This document shows positions 1 to 11,758 of a DNA stretch of 64,000 nucleotides, piece by piece. The stretch lies in the NCBI RefSeq assembly GCF_026230105.1, contig NC_079476.1:31362559-31426558 (forward strand), in the 5' to 3' direction. Source of the DNA: Diorhabda sublineata. Its lineage: Eukaryota; Arthropoda; Insecta; Coleoptera; Chrysomelidae. Within the stretch, counting starts at the first letter, position 1; every line of letters begins with the position of its first letter. The notes below the pieces were generated by a model, which saw only the letters and a program-made list of their open reading frames with translations, had not been told where the DNA came from and ran no database searches. The position numbers were made by a program, and so were the translations under genes.

Positions 1-190
1 ACCTGTTTGGTTATATTTTAAAAAATATAAATTCAGTTTTTTTATACGTTAGAGCATAAGCTCCTTTTATTCAAATCTGTTCTTTCTACTCGTTCCTTCT
101 TCAGTATTTCCCATCTGTGTTCACGTTTTCTTCCTCATTTTATTTTTTTCCTGTAGCTCTACAGTTGCCAGATGGAGTTTCAACTACACC
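1..190 (+). repeat. Dispersed repeat, copy A (inverted relative to 47430-47610)
   Basis: The run GTTTGGTTATATTTTAAA near base 6, then AAATTCAGTTT, GCTCCTTTTATTCAAATCT and the block around ACTCGTTCCTT recur in the same order in the reverse complement of 47430-47610. Similarity continues to about base 190, with scattered substitutions. The left end is cut by the window. I cannot assign it to a named family; a transposon end or a SINE-like unit is possible. Confidence 0.6.
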
Positions 191-1421
191 CAAAGGACTT
201 AACTGGTACACCACAAACAAACAAATTCAACTCAACTCCAACAACTGGGAATTCAGTTGAGGGCTGCAACCATCCAGATTTCCATAGAGAAGTCCCCAGA
301 TAGTTTTAGTTTGTTTAGTTTTTATTATTAATTTATTTCATGAGGTGTTTCTAGCTTTTCCATTTTTCTTATTCATTTTCAACATCATTCATTAAAAAGC
401 TGGTAGCATCCAATTTAATAGTAATCTCAGTACCAGTTATGTAGATACTGAAGCTGAATACCACTTCCTGAAGAAAAGTCTACTGCTGGAGAATTAAGGT
501 TATACCATGAAACGATATATAAATAATAAATTGTGGAACATATATATTATTAAACAATAAACGTTCCTATCCAATACTTCAAAATATATCTGGAGATATC
601 GTGACTGTGGAATGAATACAAGTTGAGCTTTTAGTATTTAGTGTATCTAATAATAAAAAAACTAAATATGCTATAATTATGAAAGATGTGTACTCACCTA
701 ATTTTTCAAAATATAAGATAGAAATAAATTTAATACTCATGGAAAGAAAGAAAAAATAAGGAATAGCAATTCCAAGAATCATGCACATACCAATAAAAAT
801 AACTTTATGAATGATACATGAAGCTTTTAAGTAATGATATTAAATTCAGATTGTTTATGAAAGAGAATTTGGTTTTAAGGGTGATATTCAATATCTGAAG
901 AATTAAAGAAATTATATATAAAGTATTAAAACTACTGTTAATTTTTATTATTAAGTGAATAGAAAGACCTCGAAATCTACTGATTTTTATATGTAGATTT
1001 AAAATAAACATTTTTTGTTGCTACAAAATGCAAATCTTAAAAACTCACAGAAAAATTAGACTAGAAATTCTGACAATTCAACTAACATGTTCCCCATTCT
1101 GTAATTCAAAAAAATAGTACCAGAACTGACAAATGTCAGAATAATTATTTCATAGTAAACAGTTATTATAACATAAACTCCTGTAGTACTTTTTTTATTT
1201 TCCCTCTCAAGCTTATGTATTTGAAGGATATTTTCAAGAATTTAAAAATGGACATACTTTTCTATTTCAAAGTTGACATCATAACTAGAAAAGTATCCTT
1301 CAGACAAAACTAATATCATAAGAAAAAAATGAAAGGATCATTCTTGCATTGAACATTAAACCAAACTATTTACAAAAACATTCCAGCATATAACATAATG
1401 GTTTCAAGTTATTATTCTTAC
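1..1421 (-). other. abLIM intron, with part of a dispersed repeat at 1-190
   Basis: AT-rich sequence downstream of the last visible abLIM exon on the minus strand. I see no coding exon. Bases 1 to about 190 are related to the reverse complement of about 47430-47610 (separate entry). The rest holds only short reading frames of low-complexity composition. Confidence 0.5.
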
Positions 1422-2526
1422 CTGCAATTCACTAGCACCAGATGTACTATGCCTGTCATAATCTCTTATTGACATATCAGTGTCAGTGCAATTTCCATTA
1501 GTTTCTCCAGTGCCATTGAGAATCTCTCCATTTTCGGTGGGACCTGGTCCACATCGAGGATGCCAAATTGCACCTCCTTGAAGGTACATTTCTTCTCCAT
1601 CTCCAAATGGATCTCCACATTTTGTGCAACGAGCACAAGTTGGATGAAAATGATGATTGTCCCCAGCCTTTAAAAATATAAATAATAAACCCACATTAGT
1701 AATCTCATCTAAGTTTAAAGCATCATGTTTTTATAATGATTCAAATTACTTACCTGTAATACTTTTCCACTTATAAATCTATTACAATATGCACATTTGA
1801 CTCCAAACTGCTTTTGGTAATCTCTTTCACAATAGGGAACACCACTTCTTCCCATGTATTCTCCATGCAAAACAGTTCCACAAGTGGTACATTTGAAACA
1901 CCATATATGCCATTGTTGGTCTAAAGCGACTAAAGCTTGGCCTTCTTTCAATTCCTCTTTGCATCCAGCACATTCTGGAAATTTATATGGTTAAATCTGG
2001 GTAACTGTGGGTAATAAAAAGAGAAGAATATAATTAGTGTACATACCATTGGCACTATTGGTAGTTGGACTACTCTTTGGAGACATATCTTGTACAGGGA
2101 TTTGAACACATTTTGGACAAAGCACCTCTTTACCTGTGTAAGTAACCTTTTCTCCAGAAGGAAAGCTTTGCCTACATCTGTCACAAGTAAAACATTTCTG
2201 ATGATAAGTTTTACCTAAAGCAGTGACAACCTTAAAAAAGTTCATGGTTTTAAAAATTCAGTTGTAATAAATTAATGTTGACAAATATAATGTAGTTTGA
2301 CTTACTTCTCCTTCCACATATTGGTTACAAACTGCACATTTTGATCCAAAGTTTTTCTGATAATCTGATGTGCAATAATATTCCCCATCCTTAGAAAAGA
2401 ATCCCCCTTGTGCTAGAGAATTCCCACAAACTTTACATTTAAAACATTGCATATGAAAATATTTGTCTTGAACTCTAAGAACTTCCCCCGAGCATTTCTT
2501 TTTACAAGCCTGGCAGTAAGTTTTTC
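1422..2526 (-). CDS. Unc-115: abLIM/Unc-115-like actin-binding LIM protein, four LIM domains (partial)
   Basis: Four minus-strand exons, in transcript order 2306-2526, 2047-2230, 1754-1974 and 1422-1667, join in one frame with AG/GT borders. Together they encode four consecutive LIM domains. LIM1 begins TYCQACKKKCSGEVLRV; LIM2 contains TALGKTYHQKCFTCDRC; LIM3 contains GQALVALDQQWHIWCF; LIM4 contains GEEMYLQGGAIWHPRC. Each has the spaced Cys/His zinc ligands. The order and linkers match the N-terminal half of the abLIM/Unc-115 family, cytoplasmic proteins that link actin filaments to axon-guidance signalling through a C-terminal villin headpiece. The villin headpiece is not in the window: the last visible exon ends in a clean donor, so the gene runs off the left edge. 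The exon before LIM1 was not found; it must lie upstream of 2526, in the direction of the divergent Vps13D gene. Zyxin-like proteins are a less likely alternative because they have fewer LIM domains. Confidence 0.88.
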
Positions 2527-5500
2527 CTGCAAAGAAATGAAATTACAAAATCATCACTACAAAATTAACAGCTCAATAGTTAATACTTAATTATTACTAC
2601 AACAGCCATTATAATAACTGAGCTACTTTAAATACATTTCTTTCAGGCAGATAATCTGAGCTTAGTTTTTATATATAAAATCAAAATATTTTTCTTCAAC
2701 ATTTTTTTTGTGAAGGCATAATAAAAATATTGTAAAGAATGTTTTACTATTCAACTAAACCTTTACTAATTCACAAAAATTTTGATCTTTTAGTTTTGCA
2801 TATTGGTATAAGTTATTTTTGAAAAGTTATAAGTTCTTTCTTCTTCATCATTTTCATTTATATCTATTAATATAGGTTGTAACAATTCATTTTTTTGTTT
2901 TAGATTTAATAACAGCTGTATATTTCTATTAATGAATGGATAAAATGAAAAATACATGTTTATATTAGTATTCTTGATAATGATGAAGTTTTAAAATAAA
3001 TTATAATTATTAAGATTCAGTTTTTCTCAGACCTAACTAGTAATGTTCCTCTTGTAACATTTTGCAGTAAAACAGATGCACCACTGCTGTGGCAATTGAA
3101 GTAATTTAAAAAAAAAATATTTTGCTTTGAGGTTGTCCTCAAGAAGTTGACTTTTTTCCAAAACAACCAAACCATATTTCATTGTGGGTGAGGTTTCATA
3201 AGTTTCAGACTAATATTATTCAAAACAAGTGAGTTTGCTCTGAAAAATCTGGATTTTCTAATACAATGTTTGATTTCATCATGTTCACAATTACTAAAAA
3301 ATGTAAGTACGAAATGCTTATTAAAAAACCCATTGTTTTAGGTTTATTTTCATTAATGTAACTGTAGGTTATGATTTTAACATAAATTTTAACCTTATAC
3401 CTTAGGGAGATGCCTAGGTAATGGAAGAAAGAAATAAAAAAGAAAACAAAGGCTGAAAAGACATTGCACCAATAAAGAGCTGATTGGAAAGTTCTCCTCA
3501 TGAAAGTCTCATGAATTTTTCACATATCAATATTTATATAAAACATCTCAACTCTCCCATAATTTTTTATTATTTCATGAATTTCATGTAGTTGTAACAC
3601 AAATTGGAAATTCTTGATTATTAATTATTACCTAGCAAAAAGTAACGATTTCTCTAATTATAAAAATTATTATTGGAAAATGAAACTCATATAAATAGCA
3701 ATATAATTCATTTGTTCATGTAATATTCAAACAAATTTTAAATTTAACACAATAAATTCAATATCGACGAAGAGTGAAAGTAAAATATTTAATAATATTG
3801 CTGGAAGCCAGTGATGCATTTACAAGTGGAAATGGTGACAATAAACAATTTAATATTAAATATAAAATTTTGCTAACATATGTGAATACTCACTTTGGTA
3901 AAGATTTTAATGCATCAGTTTTTCCCTAACAATCAATTTCAAGCATACTATTAATTACAAAAGTCAACACTATTAAATAATAAAATTGTTGAGTAATGAA
4001 ATACCTTAAGAATAATTATATAATGATTATATTATAAAACAGATATTGATAAAATCGATTTCTACAAAATACTCAAATATATTTGTCTGTTTTTTTCAAC
4101 TTTAGTTAACCAGTGTGATAATCAACAGTTTAATAGTAATTTCTGATAAATCAAGGAAGGTGCAAAGTAATAAAAGATTCTCAATAAAAAACAATACCTT
4201 ATATTTATTTGTAACAGATTTTTTTTATTTTCCATTGATTCATTATTATGTAGATTTTATGATATAGATATTTTATTGTAGATTCTCTAAAATCAACATC
4301 ATATTTATAAAAAAAATATATAAACACAATTGTTAAGTATATATATTTTAAGCTAGATTTGTAAAAAATCAATTCACAATAAAATGTGATTTTAACTAGA
4401 TCTGTTTGAAAATTTATCATAAAAGAGAATCAACGATGTTAATAATTATTTGTTATTTATTAGTTTAACATATGTATGGTTTTTAGTATAGGAAAGGCAG
4501 AGGAAAGCTGCTAGAAAAAAGCTATGTGAAAGAATCAGTGTCTAGCTCATAGATTTTATAATAATTAGTATGTAGATAAAAAATTTGATCTATATTTATA
4601 AAATTTTATTTAACTTATTACTTCTTTAATCTTTTTATATCTATTTTGTGATGATTTGTTTTGATTTTAGCAAATTGCAATAGATCTCATAAGGTTTCAA
4701 TGGAATAGGCTACAAGTCAACTCTGTGGAATCTATTTATCATTTTATTATCTCTGCCAAATTTGATCCTGAGAAAAACTTGAAAATCCAATCTATTTAAT
4801 TATGTTTTCTTAATATTCCTATAAACGTTGTCTTAATTACTATTGTCTAGAATTTAGAAATATGTTATATCACTTTTGATAATTCAATATGTGCTTCAGT
4901 GATTACATCAATATAATGGATACTTTACAAAATGAAATTATCTTGTTTTCATTCCTCATCATTTTTGTATGTTAATTGAGAATGATAAATGTTAAAAGTA
5001 GTTTTTTATGTACTGACTGTAACTATCTAGTTAATTAACCAAATATAATGTACTTTGTACAATAACTATACCAATATACCGAATCTCCATAATTACATTA
5101 TTTTTAATGAGATCATCTATGCAAATAAACATCTATAATTTTTGGAGATTCAAAATATCCTTGATACGAGAACGTTCGTTCGGTAACTTTTATTTCACAT
5201 AGTAATAGGTAGAGAGTGTATTATTTAAATGAATAAAGTATACTTGAACCATACTAATCTTTATCTGTCACCTTCCCCTGTTCTAGAAAACCAAACCGCA
5301 AATTTAAACTACACGATTATCAAAATGATGAGAAAGGTAATGTTATCAAATACTGGAAAAATTCAGAGTTGATAAAATTATTACTTATTTATCCAAAAAT
5401 AATATTTTATATTACCAACTCACCCATATTTTACAACTTCTTTAAACTCTAAGTATATCTTCAGCACAGCACTATTACACAATATCAACACGTTCCTCGT

Positions 5501-6369
5501 TGAATAATTAAATTAATATCAATAAATACTACGAAAACGGCAAATTACAAATTTGGGCGAGCCCATAAATGGTCTTAATTAAATGATTAAAGTGATTGAT
5601 ATTCACAGGGTTGACATACTACAAAAGTTAAAATTTCTATGTACCTATAATGACAAATCAGATACACCTTTAGAATGCCAACTTAAACAACAATTATTAG
5701 GCAATGTCATGTGACCACTGATATCTAAACTATGGAGTGTACACTCCATAATCTAAACTGTTTCAGTACATGTGACTGATAAAGTACGCCCAATTAAAAA
5801 CGTTACACATAATCGGTTCTTTTTCAAATATATTAAGATATATTCTTCAATTTTTGAGAAAATGGATTGAAACGGGATCCCCAAATTTGGTGTAAACTAA
5901 GCTAATTATGATTAGGAATAGGGAAATTTTTGAATAAAGTTCTGAATGTCGCAAATTGATTTTTTTATTGCTTTGACTTCCTTTATCTTCTCTATATACA
6001 TTCTTCTTAAATAGTTTATAGGAAACTTGCAAAAGTGAAAACAAGAAAGTTGAAATCATGCGACAATGAGTTTACGATTGATGGAATCGAAATACTTGTT
6101 CGATTTAGTTAATCATTCAATTGTGTCATCTGACATCTACTGATGTGATATGTTAATTCGGTATTTTTATAGGTTAAATTTCTGGAATAGTAATATTAAT
6201 GCATTTAAATAATGTTTAGGTGATCGACACTGTTTTTAAGGTATAATTTTTTAATCTGTAGATACACAAAATATAATCTACTACGAGTGTCAGAATTTAA
6301 AGAAAACTGTTTTCGTTATTTAAACCTGTAATCTTTACCAGTTTTGTGGTCTCTAAACAGCAATAAATA
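2527..6369. other. abLIM upstream intron(s) and divergent abLIM/Vps13D 5' region
   Basis: A stretch of 3.8 kb without a coding exon that I can support. It is AT-rich, with only short low-complexity reading frames. It must contain the 5' part of the abLIM transcription unit or its long first intron, and at its right end the Vps13D promoter and 5' leader. A perfect 20-bp palindrome lies at 5731-5750. Confidence 0.4.
5731..5750. repeat. Perfect 20-bp palindrome
   Basis: TATGGAGTGTACACTCCATA is its own reverse complement. It lies about 620 bp upstream of the Vps13D start codon. Function unknown. Confidence 0.9.
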
Positions 6370-7025
6370 ATGTTGGAAGGCCTAGTAGCATGGGTCTTGA
6401 ATACTTACCTAGGAAGATATATAGAGCTCAATACAGATCAACTCAGTATTGCACTATTATCAGGTAATTTAAAAATAAATAAAAGAGAACATGTTAAATG
6501 AGTATATTTGTATATTAATAGGAAAAGTAGAGTTGGAAAATTTACCCTTAAAAAAAGATGCGCTTCGATATTTAGGATTACCAGTTGAAATCAAAACTGG
6601 TTTTATAGGGAAAATTCAATTGCAAGTACCAGTAAGTCAGATTAGATCAGCACCGTGGGTTATAGTTATAGAACAGTTATGTTTAGTCGCTACTCCTTTA
6701 TCTTTAGACCACGTAAGTATTCATAATATATTCTATTTAAATTTCATGTATGTCTTTTGAAATGTTCAATTATCAATTTTGTTGGCTTTTAATGTTTAGA
6801 ATTAGTTTGTCTAATAAAAAAGTAAATAACCTATTTTAGTGGGACTGTGAAGCAGAAGATTTATCTAGGCATGAAATGAAGTTGACTGCTCTAGATTCTC
6901 TTGAAGCTGAATGGAGACTTGGAAAATATGGTCAGGATTACAACTCAGCTTACTATTCATCCAGTTATTCTTCATGGTACAGCTATGGAACAGGTCTATT
7001 ATCAGATATAATAGAAAATTTACAG
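6370..7025 (+). CDS. Vps13D: Vps13D exons 1-3: N-terminal chorein domain
   Basis: Exons 6370-6463, 6522-6712 and 6840-7025 encode residues 1-157. The block includes LNTDQLSIALLSG and KVELENLPLKKDALRYL, the signature of the chorein_N cap that scoops lipid from the donor membrane. The ATG at 6370 is chosen because the protein starts exactly at the conserved family N-terminus. Intron 1 is 58 nt. A Tyr/Ser-rich insert (residues about 132-148) precedes exon 4, where the conserved amphipathic strand pattern resumes with LRVQNIHIRYED. Confidence 0.93.
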
Positions 7026-10000
7026 GTTAGTATAAAACATTCTAGGAATCATGAGATGAGGTATTCAAAATATAAACATTGTAAATGTTTTTCAAAAATT
7101 TTACACCTCTGCTCAAATAGTTTCATAATAATAAAAGAACAAACTATCCAGTAATAAGTATATGATATTACTGTCAAACCTAGATATAACAACTCTCAAG
7201 GATATAGAACAAAATATTCGTTTTATCTAGTATCACATTATAGCGATGTTCGTTATAAGTTATAACGAGGTTTCAGTTGGTGAAATTTCTTTATATCGAG
7301 GTTCAAAGGAAATGCTGGTCAATTTTTGATTGATGTTTAACCTGCAGATAATGCGTTATAAAATGTATATAAAATAAAATAAAACTCTCATTGTATTTGC
7401 CATTATCTAGATGGAAAGATGGAGGCAGTTCAATAAACCAGCAGTTAAATTCACTAGATTGAGGTTCTGAATAAGAAAATTGTTAAATCAAGGTGATTTC
7501 TCTTACCAGGAAAGAAATCAGTTGTAAAGAGGTGATTTTAGAGGATTGTTTTTCCAGGATCGTCTAAAATTCTTTATATCGAGTTTTTGTCTAAAAAAAA
7601 TCGTTAGGTAAAATTTACATTATATTTTATGAAGAGTTCTAGGAGATTCAAAAAATTCTTTATATCAAGGAATTCGTTATATCGAGGTTTGACTGTAATT
7701 CTAACTTTATTGTTCACTTTTCAGATGGTAACTGAAAAACTGACAAAGTTACCACAACTACTTAAATGACTTGATTCAAGATTAGATTTACAAGTTTTCT
7801 TGCACCAATAGTACAATAAAAGATATTTTCTAATTTTTTTATTTGTGACACTTTTTAAGGGGAGATATGAGATTTGTTGTGTATTCAATTAAGAATATAT
7901 TTTGAACAATTATCATACAAAATTAGTAAAGAGTATGGATACATTATAAGTATTTTAATAGTCTTATCTTAATGCAGGTACAAAAAATCTCCTTAGTAAG
8001 TTGTTGATATAGTGATTCATTTTTTTAGTATATGTTGATTAGGCAGAAACAGGTACAATTTTTAATTGGCAAATAAATGATTTGTTTTGATAATCTGTTT
8101 ATTTTTTTTCTTTATGGTTGCAATATGTAAAATATTAATGATGATGTGACTTAGGTTCCAATCTACCAATCTTTGTCAAATAAGCACATTTTAATAATAC
8201 TTACAGAATCTGGCTTGATAATATATTACTGATAAAATTTTCTGTACATTTCTATTTATATTTTTTATTTTCGATAAAACAGGATGAATGCTAAAAACAA
8301 ACAAACAATTGTTTAGGATTCATATTATAAAATATGTAATGCTTTTTTGGGAAAAAATAAAAAATACAAGTGTGACAATTAGGCAACAATTATCAATTAT
8401 CAACGAAAAAGAATTGTGGTGTTTTTAGCATTTTTAGCTGTTTTAAGTTCTCTTTTCTTCTCAGCCAACACCAATTTGTAGTGCTTTTTATTTCTGTAAT
8501 AAAAAGATATATACCTACATTTTAACATACAACATATTTTTATTTTGGTATAGATAATATATATTGAGCCAGATCACAGGCCATCTAATAAAAAACAAAT
8601 TGAGTGTAATTGGCTAATTTTTTGTACAGCTTCATTCACTTTCAGTATTATCCTCATAAGAGTAAAGTATCTCACATTCAGATTCCTCCGATTCTGATTT
8701 CTCAGAACCCAAACTTCCTCTTCTTCATTATTTTCTGTACCTTTCTCTTTGTCATTCTCCTTACATTCAGATGCAGAAGTAGCACTCTGGGTGTATGGGA
8801 TGCTTTCGGTCTTATCAATTTATTCAAATTATGAACTCTTATGGAACTGAGTGAAATCGAGCAATAATAATAATGCTGTTGTTTGTTCAAAAACTATACA
8901 TATTCCAAAAATAAAAAAATGAAATTCAGCTAATTTATTGGTACATAAAAAAATTTAGTTCAAATGCTAAAAGCCGAGAGATCTGAATTATTTATGGTAA
9001 TTTAATATAGTTATACATTGGGCATTTGCTTGATCCACATCACTACTCCATATAAATTTAAAAAATAACTAAAACCTAGTTGATCAACTTAGATCATATA
9101 TTAGGTTTTCTATATATAGAAGAAGTTAAGAACAAATAGAAAAATTGAAATAATAAATTTATTGCTAATATATTATGTCCTACTTAAAGTGAAAAATAGA
9201 ATTCAAGATCTATGTTTAATTGATTAAAATTATGGAAATGATAAATATAAATTTTACATTAAGATTATAATTATTTTTTCTTTTAGTTGCGTGTACAAAA
9301 TATTCATATTAGATATGAAGATTCAATTAGCCTTCCAAACCAAGCATTTGCTTGTGGTTTAACATTAGGATCTTTAATAGCACAAAGTTGTGATCAGAAT
9401 TGGCTACCAAAATTTGTCCATCCTGGTCCAAATGAAGATTCTTTTAAAATTCTTGAATTGAAAGAATTTGGATTGTATTGGATGAACATGGATGAAAATG
9501 AAATTTTATCATCTTTAAATGTTGCTAACCTTGCAGTATGTATTGATAATTTTATTGTTTAAATTGAGTAGTATATAATTTATTTTATCATTTATAAATG
9601 AGAGCCATTATTCCAATACTAAAGGTGTGTTGGTAATGGTTTTAATCTCTAAAAACATTATTTATTCTCTTAGATATATAGCCTTAGAACTTGGGGTAAA
9701 GTAATTTAAAGTTACTTTCCCTCTGGATACAATGTTTCAGTTTTGAGTATGTATGTATGCACACCAAAGAAGACATGGATGGATAAACCAGAAATATTCT
9801 CAAATAGTGGATACATAGAATTTCTTTTATACAAACCTCTAGATGATTATTTCAAATATTTTATTTTTATCTACAATTTGCTTAATGTAAAATAACATGA
9901 AAAAATATTTAATCATTTTAGGAGGCAATGAGCAGAGGTAAATTGGATAAAAATACGAAAAATTATTTACTCCCTGGTGTAAGTGCCCAAGCTCATTTGA

Positions 10001-11687
10001 AAAGAAAAAGAAGTAGCGAACCGTTAAGATCCTCCATACCGAGATATGTTTGTGATCTCTTATTAGAAGAAGTACATTTATCTTTAGTAGATGTAAGTAC
10101 ACTAATATTTATTCATCTGAAATAGTTTGAAACTTAATTATTAAATGCGTATCATCCTATGCTATACTATTAATTTCAAGAACTACTCTCAACCTGTTTA
10201 TTTCAATAAGGAAATTTATTTTATTAAATGAAAAGTCAAGATAATTTGTAAATTTTTATAATCGTATGGGTTTTTTTATTATTTTTTTTTTGATTCCCAA
10301 TTTATGAACAATCTATCTGTGAAGTTGGCAATGAGTAAGTTGTATGACTTAGTAAGACTACCATTAACAAAAATAGCATTTTTAGTAAGATATCCAAAAC
10401 TACTCAACATTTATACCTGATTTTTGAAATGAAAACAAAATGGTTTATTTTTAGGCTTTACATATTGAATAAAATTAGTAAATCAACCATTACCTGCATT
10501 GGATTGTCAAGATTTTGGTACATTCTCAATATCGTAAAATTTAGCTTATTAATATGCTAATATTTTCATATTTTTGGCAGTAACCCATAATTAACACAAA
10601 CACTATAACTTTTTCTCGTTTGTGTGGCAAACAATTAATAGACTTCTTAGTATTTGATTGCTTGAGTAGTTTTTTGGATATACATTCCTACTGTAATAAA
10701 ATATAAAGAGCAAAATTATCTGGGATACTTTCGTTAATACTAGCTCTCACATCTGGGGTATGTAGGTTGGCAACAAAGTAATTTCAGTTCTGTAGTATAA
10801 ATAAAACATTTTTTTTCCTAACAAAGAATAGTTTTCAATCAATTATATATTTTCTATTTTGCTCAATGACCTTTAGCAATCTTTCTTTCAGCCTCATGAT
10901 TCCGCATTCATAAAATTTCTGGTCCTTATCAGCAAAAAACTGAACCAGGTGTGATTGAAGATCATCGTCATTTGTGAAAGTTTGATCACTCAAAGAATTC
11001 TGCAAACTTCAAAATAAATGGTAAATTAGATGGTGCTGGATTAGGGCTGTATGGAGGATGTGGCATCACTTTCCAGCAAAGCTTCAATAGATTCACATGA
11101 GTTGCCAAAGATGTGTGAGGCCTTGCATTATCATGGTGGAACACTAATCCTTTCCGATTTGACAATTCTGGCCGTTTTTCTTTCATTGCTTCATCCAGTT
11201 TCATTAATTGTTGACCGTAAACATCAGAATTGATCGTTTGGTTTCCTGGAAGCAGCTCAAAAACTACACACCTCTGTATACCCACCAAACTGACAGTATG
11301 AGCTTTTTTGTTGTTTTTCAGTTTTCAATGTGGTTTGTGCTGGTTCATCATGTTCGCTGCATTATCGTTTTCGAATTATGTTACTGTACAGGACCCATTT
11401 TTAAGCACCAATGATTTTCAAAAAAAGAGTCAGATTTATTTCGTTTAAGGTGTATATCACAAATTTGATTCTTTGTTTTAAATTAATTTCTTTTAATTCG
11501 TGAGGTACCCAAATATTAAGCTTTTTAATTAGATATTTTAAGTGTTTTATATTGTTGTGTGTTTGAAAATGTATGTACAGTTGGTACTCTATAATCCGAA
11601 ACATGTGAGACCGACTGGTTGTCAGGTTACCAAAAAACGTCGGATTATCAAATATTGTATTTCTTTGATCGATTTTAAACGTCTATA

Positions 11688-11758
<71 letters not shown>

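Noticed and set aside
5847..6059. Possible first exon of abLIM
   Set aside because: The frame has no LIM-protein similarity and no supported donor joining it to 2526.
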